Positions 26,149 to 35,414 of a stretch of 64,000 nt of DNA are shown piece by piece. Under the pieces are notes generated by a model. That model did no database searches, was not told where the DNA came from, and saw only the letters and a program-made list of their open reading frames with translations. The position numbers were made by a program, and so were the translations under genes. Position 1 is the first letter of the stretch. Every line of letters begins with the position of its first letter. This stretch comes from Streptomyces sp. WMMC500 (GTDB lineage Bacteria > Actinomycetota > Actinomycetes > Streptomycetales > Streptomycetaceae), in contig NZ_CP114905.1 of NCBI RefSeq assembly GCF_027497195.1, forward strand, positions 2,714,001-2,778,000, in the 5' to 3' direction.

Positions 26149-27632
26149 CGGCTCCCCCGCCCGCGGGTACGGCGCCACCAGGTGCGGAAGGACTCGTACG
26201 GCGGCGCGGCGGTGTCGCGGGCGTCGGACCAGCGCGCCAGCGGACCCGGCAGCCGGCGCAGCACCCCGCGGCGGGCGAGGAGCCGGGCGCCGAGCGCCCC
26301 GGCCCGCTGCGCGGCGGCCAGCCGGCGCGGGGACGCGAGCGTCGCCGCGGCGGCCTTCATGGCCAGGGCCTCCGCGGTGGGCCGCGAGCCGCGCCGCGCG
26401 TCGACGGCGCGGGCGCGCAGGTGGACCAGCACCTCCGGGATGTCGATCTTCACCGGGCAGGCGTCGTAGCAGGCGCCGCAGAGCGTGGAGGCGAAGGGCA
26501 GCGACGCGGCGTGCTCGATGCCGGCGAGCTGCGGGGTGAGCACGGCGCCGATGGGGCCCGGATAGGGGGAGCCGTAGGCGTGGCCGCCGGTGCGCTCGTA
26601 GACCGGGCAGACGTTCAGGCACGCGGAGCAGCGGATGCAGGCGAGTGCCTGGCGGCCGACGGTGTCGCGCAGGGTGTCGGTGCGCCCGTTGTCGAGGAGG
26701 ACGAGGTGGAAGTCGCGGGGGCCGTCGCCCGCGGTGGTGCCGGTCCACGTCGAGGTGTACGGGTTCATCCGCTCGCCGGTCGACGAGCGGGGCAGGAGCT
26801 GGAGGAAGACCTCCAGGTCGGCGAAGGACGGCAGCACCTTCTCGATGCCCATGACGGTGATGAGCGTGTCGGGGAGGGTCAGGCACATCCGGCCGTTGCC
26901 CTCCGACTCCGCGACGACCACCGTGCCGGTGTCGGCGCAGGCGAAGTTGGCGCCGGAGACCGCGACCCGGGCGCGCAGGAACTTCTCCCGCAGGTGGAGG
27001 CGGGCGGCTTCGGCCAGCGCGGCGGGGTCGTCGGTCAGGCCGTCGGGGGCGGGCCGGCCCCACTCCCCCATGGCGGTGGCGAACAGGTCGCGGATCTCTC
27101 AGCGGTTGAGATGGATCGCCGGTACGAGGATGTGGGAGGGGCGGTCGTCGGCGAGCTGCACGATGAGCTCGGCGAGGTCGGTCTCGTACGCGGTGACGCC
27201 GGCGGCGGCCAGCGCTTCGTTCAGCCCGATCTCCTGCGTGACCATGGACTTGACCTTGACGACCTCCCGCTCGCCGGTCGCCCGCACCAGGTCGGCGACG
27301 ATGCGGTTGGCCGCCGCGGCGTCGGCCGCCCAGTGCACGGTGCCGCCGGCCCGGGTCACGGACTCCTCCAGCGTGGTCAGGTGGGTGCCGAGGTGGCGCA
27401 GCGCCGACCGCTTCACCGCGGCGCCGGCGGTGCGCAGTTCCTCCCAGTCGGCCGGCTCGCCCACGGCGGCCAGGCGCTTCGCGCGGATGGTGCCGGTGGC
27501 CCGGCGCAGGTTCGCGGCCAGCCGGGGGTCGGCGACGGCGGCCCGCGCGGCGTCCGGGAAGGCGGGGGTGCCCAGCCAGACGAGGCCGTCCCGCGCGGGG
27601 GCGGCCGAACTCTCCCGTCCGGTCCCGGTCAT
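26145..27632 (-). pseudogene. lutB: lutB, iron-sulfur subunit of lactate oxidation, interrupted by an in-frame TGA
   Basis: Read through one stop codon this is a normal LutB of about 495 residues. The N-terminal 177 codons (from ATG 27632) hold the first part of the LUD domain and end ILVPAIHLNR, TGA at 27101-27099. The same frame continues EIRDLFATAMGEWGRP, then GANFACADTGTVVVAESEGN, and two 4Fe-4S motifs CIRCSACLNVCPVY and CGACYDACPVKIDIPEV. No shift of frame occurs. An ATG at 27071 could restart translation but has no clear ribosome site. Either lutB is inactivated, or the protein is made as two pieces, or this base is an error in the sequence. Both neighbours overlap it by four bases. Confidence 0.8.
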
Positions 27633-28369
27633 CGCCCGGCTCCTTCGGTCGCGGCGAGTATCTCGGCGAGGTGCCGGGTGCCGATCCCCGTGTCCAGCCG
27701 GGACAGCCCGCCGCCGATGTGCATCAGGCAGGAGTTGTCGGCGGCGCAGAGCACGTCGCCGCCGGTGGCACGGACGTGACGTACCTTGTCGGCCAGCATC
27801 GCGCCGGAGACCGCGGAGTTCTTCAGCGCGAACGTACCGCCGAAGCCGCAGCAGCTCTCCGCCTCGGGCAGCTCGACGAGGTCGATCCCGCGCACGGCGC
27901 GCAGCAGTCGCAGCGGCCGGTCGCCGACGCGCAGCATGCGCAGGGAGTGGCAGGTGGGGTGGTATGTGACCCGGTGGGGGAAGTACGCGCCGACGTCGGT
28001 GACGCCGAGGACGTCGACGAGCAGCTCGGAGAGTTCGTGGACGCGCGGGGCCAGCCGCTCGGCGGCGGCGGCGAGTGCGGCGTCGCCGTACTCGGCGGCG
28101 AGCGCGCGGTGGTGCTCGCGGACCATGCCGGCGCAGGACGCGGAGGGGGTCACCACGGCTTCGTAGCCGGCGAAGGCGTCGGCGAAGCGGCGGGCCAGGG
28201 GCAGCGCCTCGGGCCGGTAGCCGGTGTTGAGGTGCATCTGGCCGCAGCAGTTCTGCGCCCGCGGGAAGTCGACGCGGTGGCCGAGCCGTTCGAGCAGCGC
28301 GACCACGGACCGGCCGGTCTGCGGACTCAGGGCGTCGGTGAGGCAGGTGACGAAGAGGGCGATGCGCAC
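27629..28369 (-). CDS. lutA: LutA-type (Fe-S)-binding oxidoreductase subunit
   Basis: A 246-residue protein with two CCG domains (FPRAQNCCGQMHLNTGY and LPEAESCCGFGGTFALKN), as in LutA and the C-terminal part of heterodisulfide reductase. With LutB and LutC it oxidises L-lactate to pyruvate. The GTG start at 28369 has GGGAG upstream and lies two bases after the aldo/keto reductase stop; its own stop overlaps the lutB start (ATGA). Confidence 0.92.
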   Translation of the reverse strand: MRIALFVTCLTDALSPQTGRSVVALLERLGHRVDFPRAQNCCGQMHLNTGYRPEALPLARRFADAFAGYEAVVTPSASCAGMVREHHRALAAEYGDAALAAAAERLAPRVHELSELLVDVLGVTDVGAYFPHRVTYHPTCHSLRMLRVGDRPLRLLRAVRGIDLVELPEAESCCGFGGTFALKNSAVSGAMLADKVRHVRATGGDVLCAADNSCLMHIGGGLSRLDTGIGTRHLAEILAATEGAGR

Positions 28370-28371
28370 GG

Positions 28372-29409
28372 CTACTCCCGGGTCGGTACGGGTACGGCCG
28401 GCGGGAGCAGCCCGGCGGCGCGGAGGTCGTCCCACACCCGCGGGGGTACGGGCCGCCGGAGGCAGTCCGCCGCGTCCCGGACCTCGGCCGCCGACCGGGC
28501 GCCGACGAGCACGGAGGCGACGGCGGGGTGGCCCAGGGGGAGGTGCAGGGCGGCGGCGCGCAGCGGTACGCCGTGCGCCTCGGTGACGCCGGCGCTCGCG
28601 CGGGCGCGGTCGACGAGGTGCCGCGGGGCGGCCCCGTAGTCGTAGGTGGCTTCGGCCGCCGCCGGGTCGGCCAGCAGACCGGAGTTGAACACCCCGCCGG
28701 CGACCACGGCGGTGCCGCGCGCCGCGGCGGCCGGCAGCAGGTCGGCCAGCGCGGGCTGTTCGAGGAGGGTGTAGCGGCCGGCGCACAGCACCACGTCCAC
28801 GTCGGTGTCCGTCACGAAGCGGGTGAGCATCGCGGACTGGTTCATCCCCGCCCCGATCGCACCCACCACGCCCTCGTCGCGCAGCCGTTCCAGCGCGGGG
28901 TACGCCTCGCGGAACGCCTGTTCCGCGTGGTCGTCCGGATCGTGGATCAGGGCGATGTCGACGCGGTCCAGGCCCAGCCGGTCCAGGCTGGCCGCCAGGG
29001 AGCGGCGGACGCCGTCGGCGCTGAGGTCCCACACCCGGCGGTGGGTGGCGGGCACGGCGAAGCCGTGGGCGAGGTCGGTGCCGCGGGCGGGCCCTGCGAG
29101 CGGTTCCAGCAGCCGCCCGACCTTCGTGGACACCGTGTACTCGTCCCGGGGCCTGCCGCGCAGGGCGGCGCCCAGGCGCCGTTCCGACAGGCCGAGGCCG
29201 TAGTGCGGGGCGGTGTCGAAGTAACGGATGCCGGCGTCCCAGGCGGCCTCGACGGTGGCGGCGGCCTCGTCCTCGGTGACCGCGGTGTAGAGCCCGGCGA
29301 GGGAGGCCGCGCCCAGGCCGAGGCGGGTGACGGCGACCGGGCGCCCGCCGCCCACGGGCACCCGGCGCGCCGGGGTCCCGCCGGCCCCCGCGCCGTTCTC
29401 GTCCCTCAC
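28372..29409 (-). CDS. Aldo/keto reductase, L-fucose (D-threo-aldose) 1-dehydrogenase type
   Basis: A 345-residue AKR barrel. VTRLGLGAASLAGLY begins the fold; catalytic Asp and Tyr lie in AGIRYFDTAPHYGLGLSE, the Lys in EYTVSTKVGRLLEP and the His in RVDIALIHDPDDH. The sequence style matches D-threo-aldose 1-dehydrogenases, which oxidise L-fucose at C1 to the lactone. The GTG at 29409 overlaps the SDR stop (GTGA). Together with the mutarotase and lactonase it forms the oxidative entry of the pathway. Pyridoxal 4-dehydrogenases are close relatives, so substrate is inferred from context. Confidence 0.85.
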   Translation of the reverse strand: MRDENGAGAGGTPARRVPVGGGRPVAVTRLGLGAASLAGLYTAVTEDEAAATVEAAWDAGIRYFDTAPHYGLGLSERRLGAALRGRPRDEYTVSTKVGRLLEPLAGPARGTDLAHGFAVPATHRRVWDLSADGVRRSLAASLDRLGLDRVDIALIHDPDDHAEQAFREAYPALERLRDEGVVGAIGAGMNQSAMLTRFVTDTDVDVVLCAGRYTLLEQPALADLLPAAAARGTAVVAGGVFNSGLLADPAAAEATYDYGAAPRHLVDRARASAGVTEAHGVPLRAAALHLPLGHPAVASVLVGARSAAEVRDAADCLRRPVPPRVWDDLRAAGLLPPAVPVPTRE

Positions 29410-30179
29410 CGCCGCGCCGCCGCCCGCAGCCGCAGCCCCTGCATGCCGCCGTCGACCGGCAGCGCGGTGCCGGTGACGGAGGCGGCGGCGGGGCTCGCGA
29501 GGTACGCCACGGCGGCGGCCACCTCGTCGGCCGACACCAGCCGGCCCGTCGGCTGCCGGGCGTTCAGCGCCGCCCGCTCGGCCTCGGGGTCGTCCGCCCG
29601 GTCGAGCAGCCTGCCGACCCACGGGGTGTCCACCGTGCCGGGGTTGACGCAGTTCACGCGGATGCCTTCCCGTACGTGGTCGGCGGCCATGGCCAGCGTC
29701 AGCGACAGCACCGCGCCCTTGCTCGCGCTGTACAGGGCGCGCTGCGGCAGCCCCGCGGTGGCCGCGATGGAGCACACGTTCACGATCGCGGCGTCCCCGG
29801 CCCGGGCGGCGGCGGCGCGCCGCAGGTGCGGCAGGGCGGCGCGGGTCGTACGCACCATGCCGAGGACGTTCACGTCGAGCACCCGGTGCCACTCGGCGTC
29901 GTCGTTGTCGGCCACGGTGCCGGCGGCTCCGATGCCGGCGTTGTTGACCAGGATGTCGAGCCCGCCGAGGCCGTCGGCCGCCGCGGCGACGGCCGCGCGT
30001 ACGGAGTCGTCGTCCGCGACGTCCGCGGCGTGGGCGCGCAGCGGCTCCGGCAGCGGCGGCGTACGGAGGTCGAGGACGGCCACGTCGGCGCCGCGCGCGG
30101 CCAGCAGCCGCGCCGTGGCCAGCCCGATACCGGAGGCGCCGCCGGTCACCAGCGCCCTGCGTCCGGCCAGTTCGTTCAT
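29406..30179 (-). CDS. SDR oxidoreductase, probable 2-keto-3-deoxy-L-fuconate dehydrogenase
   Basis: A 257-residue classical short-chain dehydrogenase: TGGASGIGLATARLL cofactor loop, DVADDDSV, NNAGIG, catalytic Ser in NVCSIAATAG, Tyr and Lys in YSASKGAV, and the C-terminal VTGTALPVDGGM. In the non-phosphorylated fucose route an SDR oxidises the 2-keto-3-deoxy acid at C4; its place beside the other pathway genes supports that role. Overlaps the aldo/keto reductase gene by four bases. Confidence 0.85.
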   Translation of the reverse strand: MNELAGRRALVTGGASGIGLATARLLAARGADVAVLDLRTPPLPEPLRAHAADVADDDSVRAAVAAAADGLGGLDILVNNAGIGAAGTVADNDDAEWHRVLDVNVLGMVRTTRAALPHLRRAAAARAGDAAIVNVCSIAATAGLPQRALYSASKGAVLSLTLAMAADHVREGIRVNCVNPGTVDTPWVGRLLDRADDPEAERAALNARQPTGRLVSADEVAAAVAYLASPAAASVTGTALPVDGGMQGLRLRAAARR

Positions 30180-30260
30180 GGGTGGTTCTCCTTGCGGTCG
30201 CGGGCCGGGCCCGCGGATGTCGTACGGAACGGGAGGGGCCGGCGGCGCCGGCCGCCGCGC

Positions 30261-30584
30261 CTACTCCATGAGGAAGACCTGCTCCATCGGCGCCCACCAC
30301 TGGCCCGGCGCGGCCTCTTCGACCGGCTCCTGGCACGGGTCGGTGCGCGCCCACCACGCGCGGGTGTGCGCGTCGGCGGCCATCCGGGCGAGGTCGGCGT
30401 CGAGGTCCTCGCCGTGGTACTCGAAGTAGCCGAAGAGCCGGTCGCCGAGGAGGTGGAGGGAGTAGTTGGCGATGTGGCAGCGGCGGAGGGTGTCGAGCAC
30501 CGGCTGAGGGACGTTCTGGTGCAGCTCGCGGTACTCGGCGAGCTTCTCCGGACGGACGCGGATGACCTGCGCGACGCGTTTCAT
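30261..30584 (-). CDS. L-rhamnose/L-fucose mutarotase family protein (COG3254)
   Basis: A 107-residue ferredoxin-like fold. It begins KRVAQVIRVRPEKLAEYREL, with the conserved HQNVPQPVLDTLRRC, NYSLHLLGDRLFGYFEYHG, and WWAPMEQVFLME at the end. The family interconverts anomers of 6-deoxy-hexoses, so it narrows the operon substrate to L-rhamnose or L-fucose. Its ATG overlaps the stop of the ABC ATPase gene (ATGA), and it sits directly behind the importer, as expected for an enzyme that readies the incoming sugar. Confidence 0.9.
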   Translation of the reverse strand: MKRVAQVIRVRPEKLAEYRELHQNVPQPVLDTLRRCHIANYSLHLLGDRLFGYFEYHGEDLDADLARMAADAHTRAWWARTDPCQEPVEEAAPGQWWAPMEQVFLME

Positions 30585-32140
30585 GCCGGGGGGTGTCCCT
30601 CCTGCCGGGTCTGCCCGGCCGTCGCCGGCGCGGGCCGGTCGTGGATCAGCCGGATGATGCGGCCGCTCATCCGGTCGTAGTCGTGGTCGTTGGCCAGCTC
30701 GCCACGGACGCGGTGGCCGGCCATGACGACGACGCGGTCGGCGAGCGTCACCATCTCGCCGAGGTCGCTGCTGATCAGCAGGATGGCCATGCCGTCCCGG
30801 GCCAGTTCCCACAGCAGTTCGTGGAAGGCGTGCTTGGTGCGGACGTCGACGCCCACGGTGGGCTCGTCGACGACGAGGAGCCGGGTGTCGGCGGCCAGCC
30901 ACTTCGCGAGGCTGACCTTCTGCTGGTTGCCGCCGGACAGCTCGCCGGCGTTCTGGCCGAGTCCGGCGACGCGGATGCCGAGGCGGTCGACGAGGTCCTG
31001 GGCGACGGCCTGTTCGCGCCGCGCGGGGACCCGGTCGAGGCGCCCGGCCAGCTTCCGCCACACCGTCACCGCGATGTTCCGGGTGAGGGGCTGGTCGAGG
31101 AAGACCCCCTCCTCCTTCCGGTTCTCCGTGAGGTAGCCGATCCCGTACCGGTGCAGCGCCTGGCGGGGCGAGGCGATCCGCGCCTGCTCGCCGTGCACCC
31201 GCACCTCGCCGGCGAGGATGCGGTCGAGTCCGAGGACCGCCTTGACCAGCTCGCTGCGGCCGGCGCCCACCAGCCCGTAGAGGCCGACGATCTCCCCGCG
31301 GCCGACGGTGAAGGAGACGTCCTCGTGGCCGGCGGCCGTGGCCACGCCGGTCAGGGCGAGGGCCGGGGGGCCGGCCGGGCGGGCGGTGCGCGGGGCGAAG
31401 GCGGTCGCCGCGTGGGCCCGGCCGACCATGAGGCCGACGATCTCGTCGTGGGTACGCTCCGCCAGCGGCGCGGACTCCAGCACGGCGTGCCCGTCGCGCA
31501 GCACGGTGACGGTGTCGCAGACGGCGAAGACCTCCTCCAGCTTGTGGCTGACGAAGACCACGCAGGTGCCCCGGGCGGTGAGCCTGCGGATCACCTCGAA
31601 CAGCCGCTCCGCCTCGCCCGGCGACAGGGACGCGGTCGGCTCGTCGAGGAGCAGGACGCGGCTGTCGGTGTAGAGGGCCTTGGCGATCTCCACCAACTGC
31701 TGCTGCGCCACGGACAGCTCGCGTACGGGCCGGTGCGGGTCGAGGTCCAGGCCGAGTTCGCGGAGGCAGTCGCGGGCCGGCCCGGTCATCGCCGCCCGGT
31801 CGACGAGACCGCGGCGGGACGGCGGGCGCTGCAGGGTGATGTTCTCGGCGACGGAGAAGTCCGGGATGACGTTGCGTTCCTGGTGCACGACGCCGATGCC
31901 GAGGCGGGCGGCCTCCAGCGGCGAGCGCAGGTGCACGTCGCGGCCCTGCCAGCGCAGCCGGCCGCCGTCGGGCGGGTGGACGCCGGTCAGCACCTTGATG
32001 AGCGTCGACTTGCCGGCCCCGTTCTCGCCGAGCAGGGCGTGGACCGTACCGGCTTCGAGGCGCAGCCCGACGCGGTCGAGGGCGCGTACGCCCGGGAAGA
32101 CCTTGACGACGTCCTCGCAGACGAGAAGCGGCTCGCTCAT
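30581..32140 (-). CDS. Sugar ABC transporter ATPase (tandem RbsA/XylG type)
   Basis: A 519-residue protein with two fused nucleotide-binding domains. Domain 1 has GENGAGKSTL, LSVAQQQLVEIAKAL and LLLDEPTASL. Domain 2 has the degenerate Walker A GLVGAGRSEL, LSGGNQQKVSLAKWL and LLVVDEPTVGVDV. This layout belongs to the carbohydrate uptake CUT2 family. It partners the two permeases directly upstream and the binding protein at the operon start. Overlaps both neighbours by four bases. Confidence 0.95.
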   Translation of the reverse strand: MSEPLLVCEDVVKVFPGVRALDRVGLRLEAGTVHALLGENGAGKSTLIKVLTGVHPPDGGRLRWQGRDVHLRSPLEAARLGIGVVHQERNVIPDFSVAENITLQRPPSRRGLVDRAAMTGPARDCLRELGLDLDPHRPVRELSVAQQQLVEIAKALYTDSRVLLLDEPTASLSPGEAERLFEVIRRLTARGTCVVFVSHKLEEVFAVCDTVTVLRDGHAVLESAPLAERTHDEIVGLMVGRAHAATAFAPRTARPAGPPALALTGVATAAGHEDVSFTVGRGEIVGLYGLVGAGRSELVKAVLGLDRILAGEVRVHGEQARIASPRQALHRYGIGYLTENRKEEGVFLDQPLTRNIAVTVWRKLAGRLDRVPARREQAVAQDLVDRLGIRVAGLGQNAGELSGGNQQKVSLAKWLAADTRLLVVDEPTVGVDVRTKHAFHELLWELARDGMAILLISSDLGEMVTLADRVVVMAGHRVRGELANDHDYDRMSGRIIRLIHDRPAPATAGQTRQEGHPPA

Positions 32141-33213
32141 CGGGCACCTCCGCCGGCGGGCACGCGGTCGTCCGCGGGCGGCGGGCCGCCGTCCCCGGCC
32201 CCGGGCGGTCGGCCACGGGCTCCGCCGGTCTTCTCCAGGTGCGCCTGGTGCAGCCGGCCGCCGACGACGGTGCCCAGCACCACCAGCCCGATGAGGAAGT
32301 TGACCCAACTGGGGTCGAGCGAGAACTCCGCCCGCGCGGCGTCGATGAGCCGCATCACGAAGGCCGCCAGCACGGTGCCGAGCACCGCCACGGAGCCGCC
32401 GGTCAGGGCGACCCCGCCGATGATCGGGGCGGCGAAGCTGGGCAGCAGCCAGTCGCCGCCGACGCTGCGGTTGACGCCGGGCAGCGACGCGGTGGCGGTC
32501 AGCGCGGCCACGCCGACGAGCAGCCCGGACAGGGTGTGGGCGACGACGATCTGGCGGTCGGTGGAGATGCCCGACAGCCGGGCGGCCAGCGGGTTGCCGC
32601 CGGCGGCGAGGAGGCGGCGGCCGGCGGTCGCGCGGTGCAGGAAGGCGGCGAGCAGCGCGGCCACGGCCAGCGCGGTGAGGAAGACCAGCGGGAGGTTGAG
32701 CGGCGCGCTGCGGCCGAGGTCGCGCAGCGTCGTTGAGTAGCCGTCGACGGTACGGGTCCCGGTCAGCCGGTACTGCGCGCCCAGCAGGATGGTCATGGTG
32801 CCGAGCGTGACGATGAAGCCGTTGATCCGGGTGCCCACGATGAACAGCCCGGTGAGCAGGCCGATCAGGGTGGCCGTCAGCAGCCCGGCGGGCACCGCCA
32901 GCGCGGCGGGCACGCCGGCGTCGGCCATCAGCACGCCCATGAGGCAGGCGGTGAAGCCGCCGAGGGCGCCGACGGCGAGGTTGAGCTGGCCGACGCACAG
33001 GGCGACCATCTGGGCCAGGCCGATGAGGACGGGCGTGGCGAGGTACTGCAGGAAGGTGCGGACGGAGGGGCCCTCGAAGAAGGAACCGGACGAGGCGACG
33101 CCCAGGGCGAGGTAGCCGGCGACGACGACGCACAGCAGGGTCATGGCGGTGGAGCGGGAGAAGCGGCGGAGCGCCGGGAGCGCGGCCGCGCTCCCGGCGC
33201 GGAACGTGGTCAT
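32137..33213 (-). CDS. Sugar ABC transporter permease 1 (CUT2)
   Basis: A 358-residue inner-membrane protein with about ten hydrophobic helices and the CUT2 signatures MVALCVGQLNLAVGALGG, FIVGTRINGFIVTLGTM and GGVALTGGSVAVLGTVLAAF. The 30-residue C-terminal tail is Gly/Pro-rich and cytoplasmic. Paired with the following paralogous permease to form a heterodimeric channel. Confidence 0.93.
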   Translation of the reverse strand: MTTFRAGSAAALPALRRFSRSTAMTLLCVVVAGYLALGVASSGSFFEGPSVRTFLQYLATPVLIGLAQMVALCVGQLNLAVGALGGFTACLMGVLMADAGVPAALAVPAGLLTATLIGLLTGLFIVGTRINGFIVTLGTMTILLGAQYRLTGTRTVDGYSTTLRDLGRSAPLNLPLVFLTALAVAALLAAFLHRATAGRRLLAAGGNPLAARLSGISTDRQIVVAHTLSGLLVGVAALTATASLPGVNRSVGGDWLLPSFAAPIIGGVALTGGSVAVLGTVLAAFVMRLIDAARAEFSLDPSWVNFLIGLVVLGTVVGGRLHQAHLEKTGGARGRPPGAGDGGPPPADDRVPAGGGAR

Positions 33214-34286
33214 GTGGAGCGCACCACCTTGCGGTAGGACAGGACGTTGCGTACCCGGTCCGCCGAGAGGGCGAGCAGCAGGACGCAGCCGAGGTAGATG
33301 TTGAGGCTCTCCAGTCCCACGCCGAGCAGGTCGAGTCCCTTGCGGATCACGCCCACGAGGGTCGTGCCGAGCAGGGCACCGACGACGGAGACGACGCCGC
33401 CGGTCAGCAGGGTGCCGCCGAGGACCGCGCCGAGGAAGGACGGCAGCATGAAGTCGTCGCCGATGGAGGCGCGGAAGGTGCCGGTGCCGACCGCGGCCAT
33501 GAACCCGGCGAGGGCGGCCAGCAGACCGGACAGGGCGTGTGCCGTGACGATCCGCCGCCGGGTGGGGATGCCGGACAGCTCCGCCGCGGCCGGGTTGGCG
33601 CCGGTGAGGAGGAGTTCGCGGCCGGTGCGGGTGGCGGAGTACAGGAAGCCGAGCACGACGAGCGCGAGGACCGTGAACTGGGCGAGCTGGGGAATGGCCG
33701 GCGAGCCGCAGACGGGGCCCACGCAGATGTCGGCGAGCGAGTAGGAGCGCAGTTCGCCGACGCCCGCGGGGGTGGTGGTGAAGGCGGCGTTCTCGGTGAG
33801 GGCGGAGTAGGCCAGGGAGACCAGTCCCAGCAGGGCGAAGTCCATGGCGAGGGTGACGACGAACGAGCTGACCCCGGTACGGGCGATGATCCAGCCGGTG
33901 AGGGCGCCGATCGCGGCGCCGGCGGCCAGGCAGAGCAGCAGGCCCAGCGGCAGCGGCAGGCCGAGCCGGTCGTAGCCGAAGCCCGCGAACAGCGCGCCGA
34001 ACGCGGCCATGCGCCCGACGGCGAGGTTCATGTGGCCCACGGACAGCGCGACGAGCTGCGCCAGCGCGACGACCGTGAGGGTGGAGACGTCGCGCAGCAG
34101 CGGGAACATCACGAGCCTGGCGTCGAAGAACGCCGGGCGGAGCGAGCCGAACACCGCGGCCAGGGCGATGATCAGGACCAGCAGGCCGAGCCGCTGGTCG
34201 ACCCAGAAGGGCAGGGGGCGCGAGGCGCGCGCCGCCGCCCGCGGTTCCTCCGTGGCCGGTTCCGGCGGTGCGGTGGCGGGCTTCAT
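33210..34286 (-). CDS. Sugar ABC transporter permease 2 (CUT2)
   Basis: A 358-residue paralogue of permease 1, with an Ala/Pro-rich cytoplasmic N-terminus (about 1-25), helix-forming segments throughout, and CUT2 motifs LVALSVGHMNLAVGRMAA, RTGVSSFVVTLAMDFALL and GAVLGGTLLTGGVVSVVGA. It overlaps permease 1 by four bases and the dehydratase stop by four, so five genes in a row are translationally coupled. Confidence 0.93.
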   Translation of the reverse strand: MKPATAPPEPATEEPRAAARASRPLPFWVDQRLGLLVLIIALAAVFGSLRPAFFDARLVMFPLLRDVSTLTVVALAQLVALSVGHMNLAVGRMAAFGALFAGFGYDRLGLPLPLGLLLCLAAGAAIGALTGWIIARTGVSSFVVTLAMDFALLGLVSLAYSALTENAAFTTTPAGVGELRSYSLADICVGPVCGSPAIPQLAQFTVLALVVLGFLYSATRTGRELLLTGANPAAAELSGIPTRRRIVTAHALSGLLAALAGFMAAVGTGTFRASIGDDFMLPSFLGAVLGGTLLTGGVVSVVGALLGTTLVGVIRKGLDLLGVGLESLNIYLGCVLLLALSADRVRNVLSYRKVVRST

Positions 34287-35371
34287 GCCACTCTCCGGTC
34301 GTCCAGGGCGTCGGGGTCCCAGTCGATGCCGATCCCCGGCTCGTCCGGGGCGACGGCCCGGCCCTCGCGGAGCGTCAGCTCGGTACGGGTCACGGCGCGC
34401 AACTGCGGTATGTACTCGACGTACAGGCCGTTGCTGACCGCCGCGACCAGGCTGACGTGCAGTTCCATCAGGAAGTGGGGGCAGACCACGACGTTGTGCG
34501 CCTCCGCGAGGTGCGCGACCTTCAGCCAGGGGGTGATGCCGCCGACCCGGGCGACGTCGACCTGGACGACGGAGGCGGCCCCGGCCTCCAGGTACGCGCG
34601 GAACTGCATCGGCGAGTAGAGCGACTCCCCCACGGCCAGGGGGATCCCGGTCGCCCGGGCGAGCCGGGCGTGGCCGCGCACGTCGTCGGCCGGCAGCGGC
34701 TCTTCGAGCCAGTACGGGGAGTGGGGTTCGAGTGCGGCCGCGAGCCGGGCGGCGGCGGACGCCGACTGCGACTGGTTGGCGTCGACCATGACGTGCATCG
34801 CGGGGCCGACGGCCTCCCGTACCGCACGGAGCCGCTCGGCGTCCTCGGCGGGGTTCGGCTTGCCGACCTTGATCTTCACCCCGGACCAGCCGGCCCGCCG
34901 GGCGCTCAGCGCGGACGCGACGAGGTCGTCGGTGCTCAGGTGGAGCCAGCCGCCCTCGGTGTCGTAGACGGGCACCTCCCTCCGGTGTCCGCCGGCCAGC
35001 CGCCACAGCGGTTCGCCCGCGCGCCGGCAGCGCAGGTCCCACAGGGCGGTGTCGACCGCGGCGAGGGCCAGCGAGGTGAGGGCCCCGGTGGTGGTCGCCC
35101 GGGTCAGCGCGAACAGCCGCTGCCACACGGCCTCGACGTTGCGGGCGTCCTGGCCGGGCAGGGCGGGCAGGAGGTGGTCGCGCAGCAGGGCGAGCACCGA
35201 GGTGCCGCCGGTGCCGATGGTGTAGGCGTAGCCGGTGCCGGCGAGCCCGTCGGCCGTGGTGATGTCGACCAGGATGGTCTCCTGCTTGACGAATGCCTGC
35301 ACCGCGTCGGTGCGGTCCTTCTCCACGGCGATGTCGGCCAGCCTGGCCGTGGCGGTCGTGATGATGCTCAT
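34283..35371 (-). CDS. Enolase-superfamily acid-sugar dehydratase (mandelate racemase/muconate lactonizing type)
   Basis: A 362-residue TIM-barrel enzyme. It has the catalytic K-x-K in GVKIKVGKP, metal ligands in VMVDANQSQS, WLEEPLPADD and AVGESLYSP, and a late histidine in VVCPHFLMELH. These enzymes dehydrate acid sugars to 2-keto-3-deoxy acids. It is shorter than the classical L-fuconate dehydratase of Xanthomonas (about 430 residues) and nearer in size to talarate or galactonate dehydratases, so L-fuconate as substrate rests on the operon, not on the sequence alone. Confidence 0.85.
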   Translation of the reverse strand: MSIITTATARLADIAVEKDRTDAVQAFVKQETILVDITTADGLAGTGYAYTIGTGGTSVLALLRDHLLPALPGQDARNVEAVWQRLFALTRATTTGALTSLALAAVDTALWDLRCRRAGEPLWRLAGGHRREVPVYDTEGGWLHLSTDDLVASALSARRAGWSGVKIKVGKPNPAEDAERLRAVREAVGPAMHVMVDANQSQSASAAARLAAALEPHSPYWLEEPLPADDVRGHARLARATGIPLAVGESLYSPMQFRAYLEAGAASVVQVDVARVGGITPWLKVAHLAEAHNVVVCPHFLMELHVSLVAAVSNGLYVEYIPQLRAVTRTELTLREGRAVAPDEPGIGIDWDPDALDDRRVA

Positions 35372-35414
35372 GTGGTGGCGGGGCTTTCTGTGTCCGGGGG
35401 CGGGGCGGTCGCGG

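Noticed and set aside
27099..27101. Selenocysteine at the lutB TGA
   Set aside because: LutB has no redox residue at this position, no downstream stem-loop stands out, and no selenium genes are in view.
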